Below are positions 30,565 through 38,153 of a stretch of DNA of 64,000 bases, piece by piece. The notes under the pieces are model-generated. The model was not told the DNA's origin, did no database searches, and worked only from the letters and a program-made list of their open reading frames with translations. A program made the position numbers and the translations under genes. This DNA comes from Billgrantia endophytica (GTDB taxonomy: Bacteria > Pseudomonadota > Gammaproteobacteria > Pseudomonadales > Halomonadaceae). How positions within the stretch are numbered: position 1 is the stretch's first letter; every line of letters starts with the position of its first letter. The DNA lies in the NCBI RefSeq assembly GCF_002879615.1, contig NZ_PNRF01000042.1, positions 1-64,000 on the forward strand, in the 5' to 3' direction.

Positions 30565-32493
30565 ATGCAACTGGCGGATAACAGCAGCCTGGCGATTCAG
30601 GCATGGCAGGAAAACACCCATGGGGCCCAGGCCTGGCTGACCCGCCACTGTGAGCGAGCCCCGACCCCGGAAGGTGTACGGGTCGGTGAAGGGGTAGTTC
30701 TGTGGCAGCATGAGCGACAGTGGCTGCCGGTGGCGCTGTGGCCGGCGCAGGCCAAGGGCAGCGCGCTGCTGACGCTGGCCGATGACGTGCGTCGTGCCGG
30801 GCGCGGCATGGTGACTCAGCTCGACGAGCAGCATATCGGCCTGGGCTACCCGGTGCGTGATGTGAGTCATGACGATGCCGGCTGCAACGACCGTTCCACC
30901 TCAGGCGATGCACAGAGGGAGGCCGGTGGTTTGTTGGGAGCCGTGGCATTGCGTGTGGTGCTACCGGCAGACAAGCCTTCGTCGCAAGGGGTGCTGCAGC
31001 CGGCGTTGATGGCCCTGATGGCAAGGCTCGAGGATGGCGTGGCCGTGCTCGAACGCGATGCCCTGCAGCGTCATCACCGGCGCATACAGCGAGCCCAGCA
31101 TGAACTGGCCGGCCACCTCGAACTGCTGGCCGCCGTGCTCGCCGAGCGCCAGTTCGTCAGTGCGGGTATGCAATTGGTGACACGCCTGGCGGTGAGCCTG
31201 GACGCCGAGCGAGTCACGCTGGGCTGGCGGCGAGGAACCTCCACCCGCGTCGTGCAGGTGTCGCACAGCGCCCAGTTCAATCGCAAGATGAACCGCATTC
31301 GTGCCACGGAAGCGGCAATGGACGAAGCCATTGACCAGCGTGCCAGCGTGATACTGCCGAGGCCCGACAACCAGCAGCAGGCGGCTCTCGGTCACGGTAG
31401 CGTGGTCAGCCGGGCGCATGCCGACCTGCTGAGCATGACCGGTGGTGCGGCAGTGCTGACGTTGCCGTGCCTGGATGAGGCCCTGCCGCGGGGGGCCATC
31501 ACCATCGAGCGTGAGCAGGCCATCGACCATGACGAGATCATTGCCCTGGAAAGCCTCATGGCGCTGTGTACCCGCACGCTGGAGGAGAAGCGGCTCAATG
31601 ATCGGGCGCTACCGGTCAAGCTGTTCGCCGCAGGGGGCGATCAACTGGCCAAGGTCGTGGGCCCCGGGCATCTGGGTGTCAAGCTGGCGCTGATTCTGCT
31701 GGCAGGCGGGGTAGCCTTCGGCACCCTGGCCACGGGCACCGACAGCGTAGCCGCCGATGCCACGCTCGAAAGCCGCGAACAGCGGATCATGGCTGCGCCG
31801 TTCCGCGGCTATATCGAAGAGATCCTGGTGCGTCCCGGCGACCGCGTCGAGGCCGGTCAGCCACTGGCGTTGATGGATGCCCGCGATCTCGCCCTGGAGC
31901 GGCTGCAGTGGCAGAGCGAACTGGCCAAGTTTGCCGGCCAGGAGCAGGAGATGCGTGCCATGGGCGACCGCGCCGCGCTGAACGTGATTGCCGCCCAGCG
32001 TGACCAGGCAGAGGCACGCCTGGCGCTGGTCGAATCGCGGTTGGCGCGGGCGACTCTGCTGGCGCCCTTCGATGGGGTGCTGGTCTCCGGCGATCTGACC
32101 CAGCGGCTTGGCGGCAGCGTCGAAGCCGGTGAGGAGCTCTATCGTATTTCGCCGCTGGAGGGGCTACGCGTCGAGCTTGAGGTGCCAGAGGCACGCATCA
32201 ACGACATCGCCGTGGGCCAGCGCGGTGAACTGGTCCTGGCGGCGATGACCGAAGCGCGGCTACCGTTGCAGATCGAGCGGCTGACCCCGCAGACGCGCAG
32301 TGCCGAGGGCAGCAGTCGCTTCGTGGTCGAGGCGAGTCTCGACGAGGCGGCGCTGGGAGAGCGCATTCAAGTGCTGCGGCCCGGTATGCAGGGCGTTGGG
32401 CGTATCGAGATCGGCGAGCGCCGCCGGCTCGAGATCTGGACGCGCGAACTCGTCGACTGGTTGCGGCTGTCGGCCTGGCGCTGGTGGGGCTAG
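30565..32493 (+). CDS. GAF-HlyD fusion: membrane-fusion adaptor protein
   Basis: This 642-residue protein joins two parts. Residues about 1-360 are soluble, with a GAF-like domain (about 190-350). One membrane helix follows at about 373-395, then a HlyD/MFP periplasmic adaptor: an AAPFRGYIEEILVRPGDRVE lipoyl-type half-motif near residue 411, a short helical hairpin (about 450-500), the second lipoyl half with LLAPFDGVLVSGDL, and a beta-barrel part. HlyD proteins bridge an inner-membrane transporter to TolC; a cytosolic GAF domain would be able to sense a ligand or a partner. It starts 43 bases after the giant gene with only a weak GGGGG ribosome site. The adaptor call is firm, the GAF call moderate. 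Confidence 0.85.
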   Translation: MQLADNSSLAIQAWQENTHGAQAWLTRHCERAPTPEGVRVGEGVVLWQHERQWLPVALWPAQAKGSALLTLADDVRRAGRGMVTQLDEQHIGLGYPVRDVSHDDAGCNDRSTSGDAQREAGGLLGAVALRVVLPADKPSSQGVLQPALMALMARLEDGVAVLERDALQRHHRRIQRAQHELAGHLELLAAVLAERQFVSAGMQLVTRLAVSLDAERVTLGWRRGTSTRVVQVSHSAQFNRKMNRIRATEAAMDEAIDQRASVILPRPDNQQQAALGHGSVVSRAHADLLSMTGGAAVLTLPCLDEALPRGAITIEREQAIDHDEIIALESLMALCTRTLEEKRLNDRALPVKLFAAGGDQLAKVVGPGHLGVKLALILLAGGVAFGTLATGTDSVAADATLESREQRIMAAPFRGYIEEILVRPGDRVEAGQPLALMDARDLALERLQWQSELAKFAGQEQEMRAMGDRAALNVIAAQRDQAEARLALVESRLARATLLAPFDGVLVSGDLTQRLGGSVEAGEELYRISPLEGLRVELEVPEARINDIAVGQRGELVLAAMTEARLPLQIERLTPQTRSAEGSSRFVVEASLDEAALGERIQVLRPGMQGVGRIEIGERRRLEIWTRELVDWLRLSAWRWWG

Positions 32494-32496
32494 CGT

Positions 32497-34647
32497 ATGG
32501 CGGGACCGCTGTTCAGCCAGCACTGGCACCGCGTGGCCGAGCTACGCCTGCGGCTACGCGGCCACGCCAGCCTGCATCGCCATGAATATCGCGGTGAGCC
32601 CTGGTATGTGCTTCATGACGGCCTCACCGGTCAGGTGCATCGCTTCACTCCAGAAGCCTATCAGGTCATCGGTCGGTTGGATGGCAAGCGTAGCGTGCGC
32701 GAGATATGGGATCAGGTCAGCGCCTCGCTGGGCGATGCCATGCCCACCCAGCAGGAGCTCATTGAGCTGATCGGCCGGCTGCATAATGCCAACGTGCTGG
32801 CCGGACAGGGCGAGATCGACATCGATGAACTCTCGCGGCGACAGGCCACCCAGCGGCGCAGCAAGTGGCTACAGATGATTCGCTCGCCGCTGGGCATTCG
32901 CATCCCGCTACTCGACCCGGAGCGCTTCGTGGCCGCCAGCTACCCGTTGGTACGGCCGCTGATCGGCCCGCTGGGCGGACTGATATGGCTGGTCACGCTG
33001 CTCTCGGCATTGCTGCTGATGGGCATTCACTGGTCATCGCTGACCGCCAACCTTGCCGACCGCGTGCTGGGCGTGGGTAATCTGGTGATGTTGGCGCTGA
33101 TCTATCCGCTGATCAAGGCACTGCACGAACTAGGGCATGCCTGGGCTACCAAGGACGCCGGGGGCGAAGTCCACGAGGTCGGCATCATGCTGCTGGTGTT
33201 CTTCCCGGTGCCCTATGTGGACGCCAGTGCCGCTGCCGCCTGTCCCGACAAGTATCGGCGCATGCTGGTCGGCGCAGCAGGCATCATGGTCGAGCTGTTT
33301 CTTGCCTCGCTGGCAATGCTGGTCTGGGTGATGGCGGAGCCGGGCCTGATCAGGGCCGCTGCCTTCAACGTGATGCTGATTGCCGGGGTGTCCACGCTGC
33401 TGTTCAACGGCAACCCGCTGCTGCGTTTCGATGCCTACTACGTGTTGGCCGATTTTCTGGAAATCCCCAACCTGTTCAGTCGTGCCAACCAGCAGGTCGG
33501 CTATGTGGTCAAGCGCTACCTGCTGGGCCGTCGCGAGGTAACCTCGCATGCCGGGTCCAGGCGTGAAGCCTGCTGGCTGGTCGGCTACGCGGTCACCTCG
33601 TTCTGCTATCGCTTGATGATCATGGTGGCGATCGCCGTGTTCGTCGCAACCCGTTACCTGTTCGTAGGGATCCTCCTTGCCCTTTGGTCGGTGAGCATGA
33701 CCCTGCTACTTCCACTGGCGAAAATGTTCAAGGCGATGACCATGGATGACGCACTGGAAGGCTCTCGCGCCAAAGCCTGGGGGTGGTTCGTTACGGCGAC
33801 GGGGCTTGTCGGCGTGCTGCTGTTCGCCATGCCCATACCCTATGCCACGACGCTGCATGGGGTGGTCGATAGCCGCGAGCCGGCGCAACTGCGTGTCGGC
33901 GCCAGCGGCACTCTGGCTGAGCTATGGGTCGAGGACGGCAGCGAGGTGGCGGCCGGTGAGCCCTTGCTGAGGCTCGAGGCACCGGAGCTTGCCACCGAGG
34001 TACAATTGCTGGAAGCCGAGGTACGCGAGATCGAGCAGCAATTGCTGGCCAGCGTGCGTAACGCCCAGGCAGCCAGCCTGCTGCGTGAGACCCTGGCGTT
34101 GACCGGGCAGCGCCTCGACGATGCCCGCCAACGCGCTGCGGCCACCGTGCTCAATAGCCCTCGTGACGGCCTGCTGTTGATGCCGGAAGGGACACCGTTG
34201 CTGGGCCGCTTCGTGGAGCGTGGCACGGCGCTGGCCGTGGTCGTCAGGCCTGAAGACCTACGGGTGCGCACGCTGGTGCCTACCCATCGTGCCGATCGTG
34301 TGCGTGACGACGCCCAGTCGGTGGCCCTGCGCCTGCCAGGGGCAGACGACAGCGTAAGCTCGCGACTGGCCTGGATGGCGCCGAGTTCGTCCTATGAGAT
34401 TCCCAGCGACGTGTTAAGTGTGGAAGGGGGCGGTAGCATAGCCCTCGACCCTCAGGCCGAGGCACCGCTGACCGCCTTTCGGCGCCACTACCTGGCCGAT
34501 TTCGATGCCGCTGCACTGATTGCCGGCGAGCGTTCGGTACGGCTGGGGCAACGGGTTCACGTGCGAGTGGCGCATGCACCCGAACCGGCGGGGTTCCGGT
34601 TATGGCGCGATACGCGGCGCTCCTTTCTCCGGCTGTTCGATGTATGA
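32497..34647 (+). CDS. PqqD-like / M50 metalloprotease / HlyD fusion membrane protein
   Basis: This 716-residue protein has a PqqD-like N-terminal domain (about 10-105), a polytopic M50 (site-2-protease-like) core and a C-terminal HlyD-type lipoyl/coiled-coil region (about 450-640). The zinc motif HELGH is at residues 210-214, and the distal aspartate of NPLLRFD is at about 312, so the active site appears intact. Proteins of this three-part type occur in peptide-export loci. The four bases between it and the adaptor before it, and its ATGA overlap with the SecA-like gene, show tight coupling. It may be the inner-membrane channel or platform of the exporter, may cleave the LEPR-XLL leader, or both; neither is shown here. 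Confidence 0.85.
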   Translation: MAGPLFSQHWHRVAELRLRLRGHASLHRHEYRGEPWYVLHDGLTGQVHRFTPEAYQVIGRLDGKRSVREIWDQVSASLGDAMPTQQELIELIGRLHNANVLAGQGEIDIDELSRRQATQRRSKWLQMIRSPLGIRIPLLDPERFVAASYPLVRPLIGPLGGLIWLVTLLSALLLMGIHWSSLTANLADRVLGVGNLVMLALIYPLIKALHELGHAWATKDAGGEVHEVGIMLLVFFPVPYVDASAAAACPDKYRRMLVGAAGIMVELFLASLAMLVWVMAEPGLIRAAAFNVMLIAGVSTLLFNGNPLLRFDAYYVLADFLEIPNLFSRANQQVGYVVKRYLLGRREVTSHAGSRREACWLVGYAVTSFCYRLMIMVAIAVFVATRYLFVGILLALWSVSMTLLLPLAKMFKAMTMDDALEGSRAKAWGWFVTATGLVGVLLFAMPIPYATTLHGVVDSREPAQLRVGASGTLAELWVEDGSEVAAGEPLLRLEAPELATEVQLLEAEVREIEQQLLASVRNAQAASLLRETLALTGQRLDDARQRAAATVLNSPRDGLLLMPEGTPLLGRFVERGTALAVVVRPEDLRVRTLVPTHRADRVRDDAQSVALRLPGADDSVSSRLAWMAPSSSYEIPSDVLSVEGGGSIALDPQAEAPLTAFRRHYLADFDAAALIAGERSVRLGQRVHVRVAHAPEPAGFRLWRDTRRSFLRLFDV

Positions 34648-36599
34648 CCACGCTAAAGCTACCGCGTGATGTGATGGCGCGGCCCGAACGCCGGCTCGAG
34701 GCACCGACCAGTCTCGAGAAGCCCTGGCACTGGCTGCGTGCTCGGGTCACGCGCCCGGCACGGGTGAGACGGCTGGCCATGGGGCTGGCGCTGGGACGCA
34801 TCCATCGCCATGCTCGCTGGTGGGCGAACCTCGACGACGCACGCTTCGACGCCGAGGTGATGACCCTGCGTCAAGCCTTGATTCACCGTGGCCTGACACG
34901 TGCGTTGCTGCTGAAGACCCTGGCCGCAGTGCGCGAAGCGGCGGGTCGCGAGCTTGGCATGCGCCACCACGACGTGCAACTGATGGGCGGCCTGGCCATG
35001 CTGGACGGGCATATCGCCGAGATGCAAACCGGCGAGGGCAAGACCCTCACGGCTACCTTGCCGGCCGCCGCAGCGGCCCTGGCCGGCACGCCGGTGCATG
35101 TGATCACCGTCAACGACTATCTCGCCGCGCGGGATGCCGAGTTGATGACACCGGTCTATGTGCGGCTGGGCCTCAACGTCGCCGCCATCGTGCATGAGAT
35201 GACACCCGATGAGCGGCGCCAGGCCTATGCCGCCGACGTGGTCTACTGCACCAACAAGGAACTGGTATTCGACTACCTGCGCGACAGCCAGGTACTGGGG
35301 CGCTTTCGTCAGCCCATGCTCGCCCACGCCGCTCGCCTGCGCGGCGACCTGCAGCATCAGCAGCTATTGCTGCGTGGCCTGCATTTCGCGATTGTCGATG
35401 AGGCCGACAGTGTGATGCTCGACGAGGCCCGCACGCCGCTGATTCTCTCCGGGCCGGCACCGCATGAGGCCTTCGATGTCGAGCTTATCGATCAGGCCAT
35501 CGCCCTGGCGGGCACCTTCGTCGAAGGCGTTCACTTCGTCAAGGAACGTAGCCAATTGCATCTCACTGAGGCTGGCAAGACTCGGCTGGCCGAGCAGAGC
35601 GAGCAACTGATGCAAGGCCAGGGGGCCGGCAGCGGCTGGGTGGGGCGCTCGCGGCGTGAATGGTTGATCCAGCAGGCGCTGGTGGCGCACCACCATTTCC
35701 AGCGTGATCAGCACTATCTGGTGCGTGACGGCAAGGTGCAGATCATCGATGAGCACACCGGACGGGTGATGGCCGACCGTAGTTGGGAGAAGGGCCTGCA
35801 GCAGATGATCGAGCGCCTGGAAGGCTGTGAGCCAAGTGACCCCAACGTCACTCTGGCGCGCCTGACGTATCAGCGCTTCTTTCGGCGTTACCATCATCTG
35901 GCCGGCATGACCGGTACCGCCCGCGAAGTACGCCAGGAGCTATGGGTCACCTACCGTCGGCGGGTCGTCGCGATTCCCCCGCACCGCCCCGGCAAGCGCC
36001 AGTATCTGGGTACCACCTGTGTGGCCGATCGCGAAGCGAAGTGGCGCTTGATCTCCCGGCGTGCCGCCCAACTGGCCGCCGAGCAGCGTGCGGTACTGGT
36101 GGCCACGGTGACGCTGGCCGATGCCGAGGCACTATCTGACGCGATGCGTGCCGACGGTATCGAGCACGCCATGCTCAGTGCCCGGCAGGATGCCGAAGAA
36201 GCCGAGGTGATCGCCCGTGCGGGCACCGCCGGCGCGATCACCGTGGCCACCAGCATGGCTGGGCGAGGCACCGATATCGCCCTCGACGATACCGCCACGG
36301 CGGCGGGTGGGTTACATGTGATCATCGCCGGCCACCACGACGCCTCGCGGGTCGACCGCCAGATCGCCGGGCGCAGCGCCCGCCAAGGAGACCCCGGTAG
36401 CGTGGAGTTCGTGGTCGCCGACGATGAACTCCTGCTCGAGGAACTCGACGGCTGGCACCGGCACATGGGCAAGCTGCCGGCGCGGCTGCATCGCGCCCAG
36501 GCCATCCGGGAGGCGCGCCATGCACGGGAACGGGCGCGTTTACTGGCCGCTGACTGGCGTGAGGGTGAGCTACTCGGTTTCAGCGGTCAGGGTGAGTAA
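34644..36599 (+). CDS. Short SecA-like ATPase (accessory translocase motor)
   Basis: The 651-residue product is clearly SecA-related. It has Walker A QTGEGKT (K133), DEAD-box VDEAD (251-255) followed by DEARTPLILSG, the preprotein-binding-domain end DEHTGRVMADRSW, GMTGTA, MAGRGTD (538-544) and motif VI QIAGRSARQGD (573-583). Only 68 residues follow motif VI. Canonical SecA has about 300 more there, so the helical wing, the two-helix finger and the zinc-binding C-tail are missing or reduced to one helix (LHRAQAIREARHARE). The start at 34644 overlaps the M50 stop (ATGA); an upstream in-frame start at 34602 lies within that gene. I infer it powers export of the giant protein in place of an ABC ATPase. 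Confidence 0.9.
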   Translation: MTTLKLPRDVMARPERRLEAPTSLEKPWHWLRARVTRPARVRRLAMGLALGRIHRHARWWANLDDARFDAEVMTLRQALIHRGLTRALLLKTLAAVREAAGRELGMRHHDVQLMGGLAMLDGHIAEMQTGEGKTLTATLPAAAAALAGTPVHVITVNDYLAARDAELMTPVYVRLGLNVAAIVHEMTPDERRQAYAADVVYCTNKELVFDYLRDSQVLGRFRQPMLAHAARLRGDLQHQQLLLRGLHFAIVDEADSVMLDEARTPLILSGPAPHEAFDVELIDQAIALAGTFVEGVHFVKERSQLHLTEAGKTRLAEQSEQLMQGQGAGSGWVGRSRREWLIQQALVAHHHFQRDQHYLVRDGKVQIIDEHTGRVMADRSWEKGLQQMIERLEGCEPSDPNVTLARLTYQRFFRRYHHLAGMTGTAREVRQELWVTYRRRVVAIPPHRPGKRQYLGTTCVADREAKWRLISRRAAQLAAEQRAVLVATVTLADAEALSDAMRADGIEHAMLSARQDAEEAEVIARAGTAGAITVATSMAGRGTDIALDDTATAAGGLHVIIAGHHDASRVDRQIAGRSARQGDPGSVEFVVADDELLLEELDGWHRHMGKLPARLHRAQAIREARHARERARLLAADWREGELLGFSGQGE

Positions 36600-36637
36600 T
36601 ATCGCCTGAGACGCACCTCGGCATTACAGGAGCCATC

Positions 36638-37387
36638 ATGCATCCCATCTATCCTCTAGCCACCGCGCTTGGTGTTCTGCTATTGGTGAGCCCCGGCGGC
36701 GCCGAGGAGCCGGATTCGGTCGCCCTGGGCTTTGGTGAGATCAGTTGCCTGGTCGAGCCGGGCCGCCAGGCCACGCTCTCCACGCAAATTCCCGGCGTCA
36801 TCGCCGAACTGCTGGTCAGGGCCGGAGACGACGTGGAGGCCGGGCAGGAACTGTTCCGTCAGGCGCAGGACGTCGAGCGGGCCAGCATGTCCCTCGAGGG
36901 CGCGCGCGCGGAGTATGCCGGGCGCCGTCTACAGCGCAATCAGCGGCTGATCGAGCAGGGGATGCTCAGCGATAGCGAGCGCGATGAACTCGATACCGAA
37001 CTGCGCCTGGCACGCATGCAAGTCAATCTGGCCAATGCTCAGCTTGGGCAGCGTAGCACCACTGCCCCCTTCAGTGGCCTGGTAACGCGCCTGTACGCTG
37101 AGGAGGGTGAATACATCGACGCTACCCCGGTGCTCGATCTGGTGCAGCTCGATCCGCTGCGGATCGAAGCCGTGCTGCCGTTAACGGCCTATGGGCGACT
37201 GGCGGTGGGCGATACGCTCGGCGTCAGGCTACATGCGCCCGCTGAACGTGACGTGGGGGCCGATGTCGAGCGTATCGACGGCGTGATCGATGTCTCGAGC
37301 GGTACCTTTGGAGTTGGCCTGGTACTCGATAATCCCGAGGATGACATCCCTGCCGGTATCAACTGTTCGCTGTATTGGCATGGTTGA
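36638..37387 (+). CDS. Periplasmic HlyD/RND-type adaptor protein
   Basis: This 249-residue protein has a signal peptide (hydrophobic ATALGVLLLVSP, likely cut near GGA-EE at 23) and a compact adaptor fold: first lipoyl half with IPGVIAELLVRAGDDVEAG (about 50-68), a helical hairpin (about 75-130), second half with TTAPFSGLVTRLYAEEGEYI (about 140-160) and a beta barrel. It is short for the family, lacking the membrane-proximal domain. AGGAG before the ATG supports the start. It closes the cluster, 38 bases after the SecA-like gene, and is the third HlyD-type module in it. Confidence 0.85.
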   Translation: MHPIYPLATALGVLLLVSPGGAEEPDSVALGFGEISCLVEPGRQATLSTQIPGVIAELLVRAGDDVEAGQELFRQAQDVERASMSLEGARAEYAGRRLQRNQRLIEQGMLSDSERDELDTELRLARMQVNLANAQLGQRSTTAPFSGLVTRLYAEEGEYIDATPVLDLVQLDPLRIEAVLPLTAYGRLAVGDTLGVRLHAPAERDVGADVERIDGVIDVSSGTFGVGLVLDNPEDDIPAGINCSLYWHG

Positions 37388-37421
37388 ACCGTGTGCTGGG
37401 AAACTTGCCGGGTAACCGCAT

Positions 37422-37511
37422 CTCAACGGCCACGATCCCTATGCCTACCTGAAGGACGTACTGGAACGGCTGCCGACACACAAGGCCAGCCAGATCCACG
37501 AACTCCCGCCT
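37422..37511 (+). pseudogene. IS66-family transposase C-terminal fragment
   Basis: Translation in the frame starting at 37422 gives LNGHDPYAYLKDVLERLP followed by a THKASQIHEL-like end, matching the C-terminal conserved block of IS66 TnpC transposases (LNGVDP..YL.DVL.R...HP...I.ELLP). Nothing else of the transposase is present, and the normal ending is replaced by a palindrome at 37500. It is a relic marking a past insertion and deletion. Confidence 0.7.
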
Positions 37512-37533
37512 CAGAATTCTGAGGCAGGAGTTC
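37500..37533. repeat. 34-bp near-perfect palindrome at a fragment junction
   Basis: The left arm GAACTCCCGCCTCAGAA and the right arm TTCTGAGGCAGGAGTTC are reverse complements except for one mismatched pair, with no spacer between them. It lies exactly where the IS66 fragment stops and the Rpn fragment starts. No T-run follows, so it is not an ordinary terminator. Confidence 0.8.
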
Positions 37534-37707
37534 GTGGAGGGCTACAGCGGCAACTACATCACCCCGCTGTTCGAGGAGAAGTTCGAGGATGTCGTCTGGT
37601 CGGTGGAGATCCACTGGCAAGGCGTGGCGCAGCGAGTGTTCCTCTACATCCTGCGGGAGTTCCAGTCCTCGGTGGACCGCACCATGCACATCAGCCAGCG
37701 CAGCGGC
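37516..37707 (+). pseudogene. Rpn/YhgA-like recombination-promoting nuclease fragment
   Basis: The frame reads RQEFVEGYSGNYITPLFEEK, then a FEDVVWSVEIHWQG strand and FLYILREFQSSVDRTM. This is the N-terminal core of the Rpn (YhgA-like, PD-(D/E)XK) family, whose catalytic E-x-Q lies in the EFQSSVDR motif. The sequence breaks off after about 60 residues into the dispersed repeat at 37714; about 80% of a normal 300-residue protein is missing. Confidence 0.7.
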
Positions 37708-37713
37708 CCCGCC

Positions 37714-37825
37714 AAGGCGCCTGACGGCGCCAGTCGCGATGGGGACCAGCGCTCCCACAGCGATACTCTCCACCCAGGCGGAGCAAGCCGCTGTTGAAGA
37801 TAGCTTCAGCTCGCGACCGCGGGGT
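37714..37825 (+). repeat. Dispersed GTCGCGA-bounded repeat, single copy
   Basis: The sequence starts with AAGGCGCCTGACGGCGCCAG and has GTCGCGA at 37733-37739 and TCGCGAC at 37811-37817, giving an 85-bp core like those at 1-389. It truncates the Rpn fragment and ends close to the 3' end of the convergent hipB-like gene. Confidence 0.75.
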
Positions 37826-37841
37826 TGCGATAGTCGCTATC

Positions 37842-38153
37842 TCACTCCTGCGGTTGCAGCGCCTGTTCCAGCAGGGCGGGTTGGCGTGGTATGAGTCCGA
37901 CCTTGAATCCAAGGGGGCGGTAGACGCGATTCATGACGGTGAACGAGATATTGCCTTTGTCGCCTTCCATATCCGACAGCGTGCGTCGGCTGACGCCAGC
38001 CAGGCGGGCGTAGTCTTCTTGCGAGAGCCCCAGCGCGTCACGCCGTAAGGTGCGCAGGAGCTGGCCTTCACTGATCTCGCCGGTGAGCAGTTTTCGGGCG
38101 GCCTCGATGAGCTTCCGTTCACGCTCATCCGGGGTGAGTTCGCGTTGCTTCAT
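37842..38153 (-). CDS. hipB: HipB-like helix-turn-helix antitoxin
   Basis: This 103-residue protein has an XRE-type helix-turn-helix (about residues 40-75: LGLSQEDYARLAGVSRRTLS). It most likely neutralises the adjacent HipA-family kinase and represses the locus. Its ATG overlaps the hipA stop (ATGA), so it is translated after the toxin gene. In E. coli the order is the reverse, with hipB first. The N-terminal 30 charged residues are longer than in E. coli HipB. The call is strong from the motif and partner together. Confidence 0.85.
   Translation of the reverse strand: MKQRELTPDERERKLIEAARKLLTGEISEGQLLRTLRRDALGLSQEDYARLAGVSRRTLSDMEGDKGNISFTVMNRVYRPLGFKVGLIPRQPALLEQALQPQE

Noticed and set aside
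30565-36599. ABC transporter of a type I secretion system
   Set aside because: Looked for a Walker A/LSGGQ protein among the cluster genes and in the rest of the window; none is present. The only ATPase in the cluster is SecA-like.
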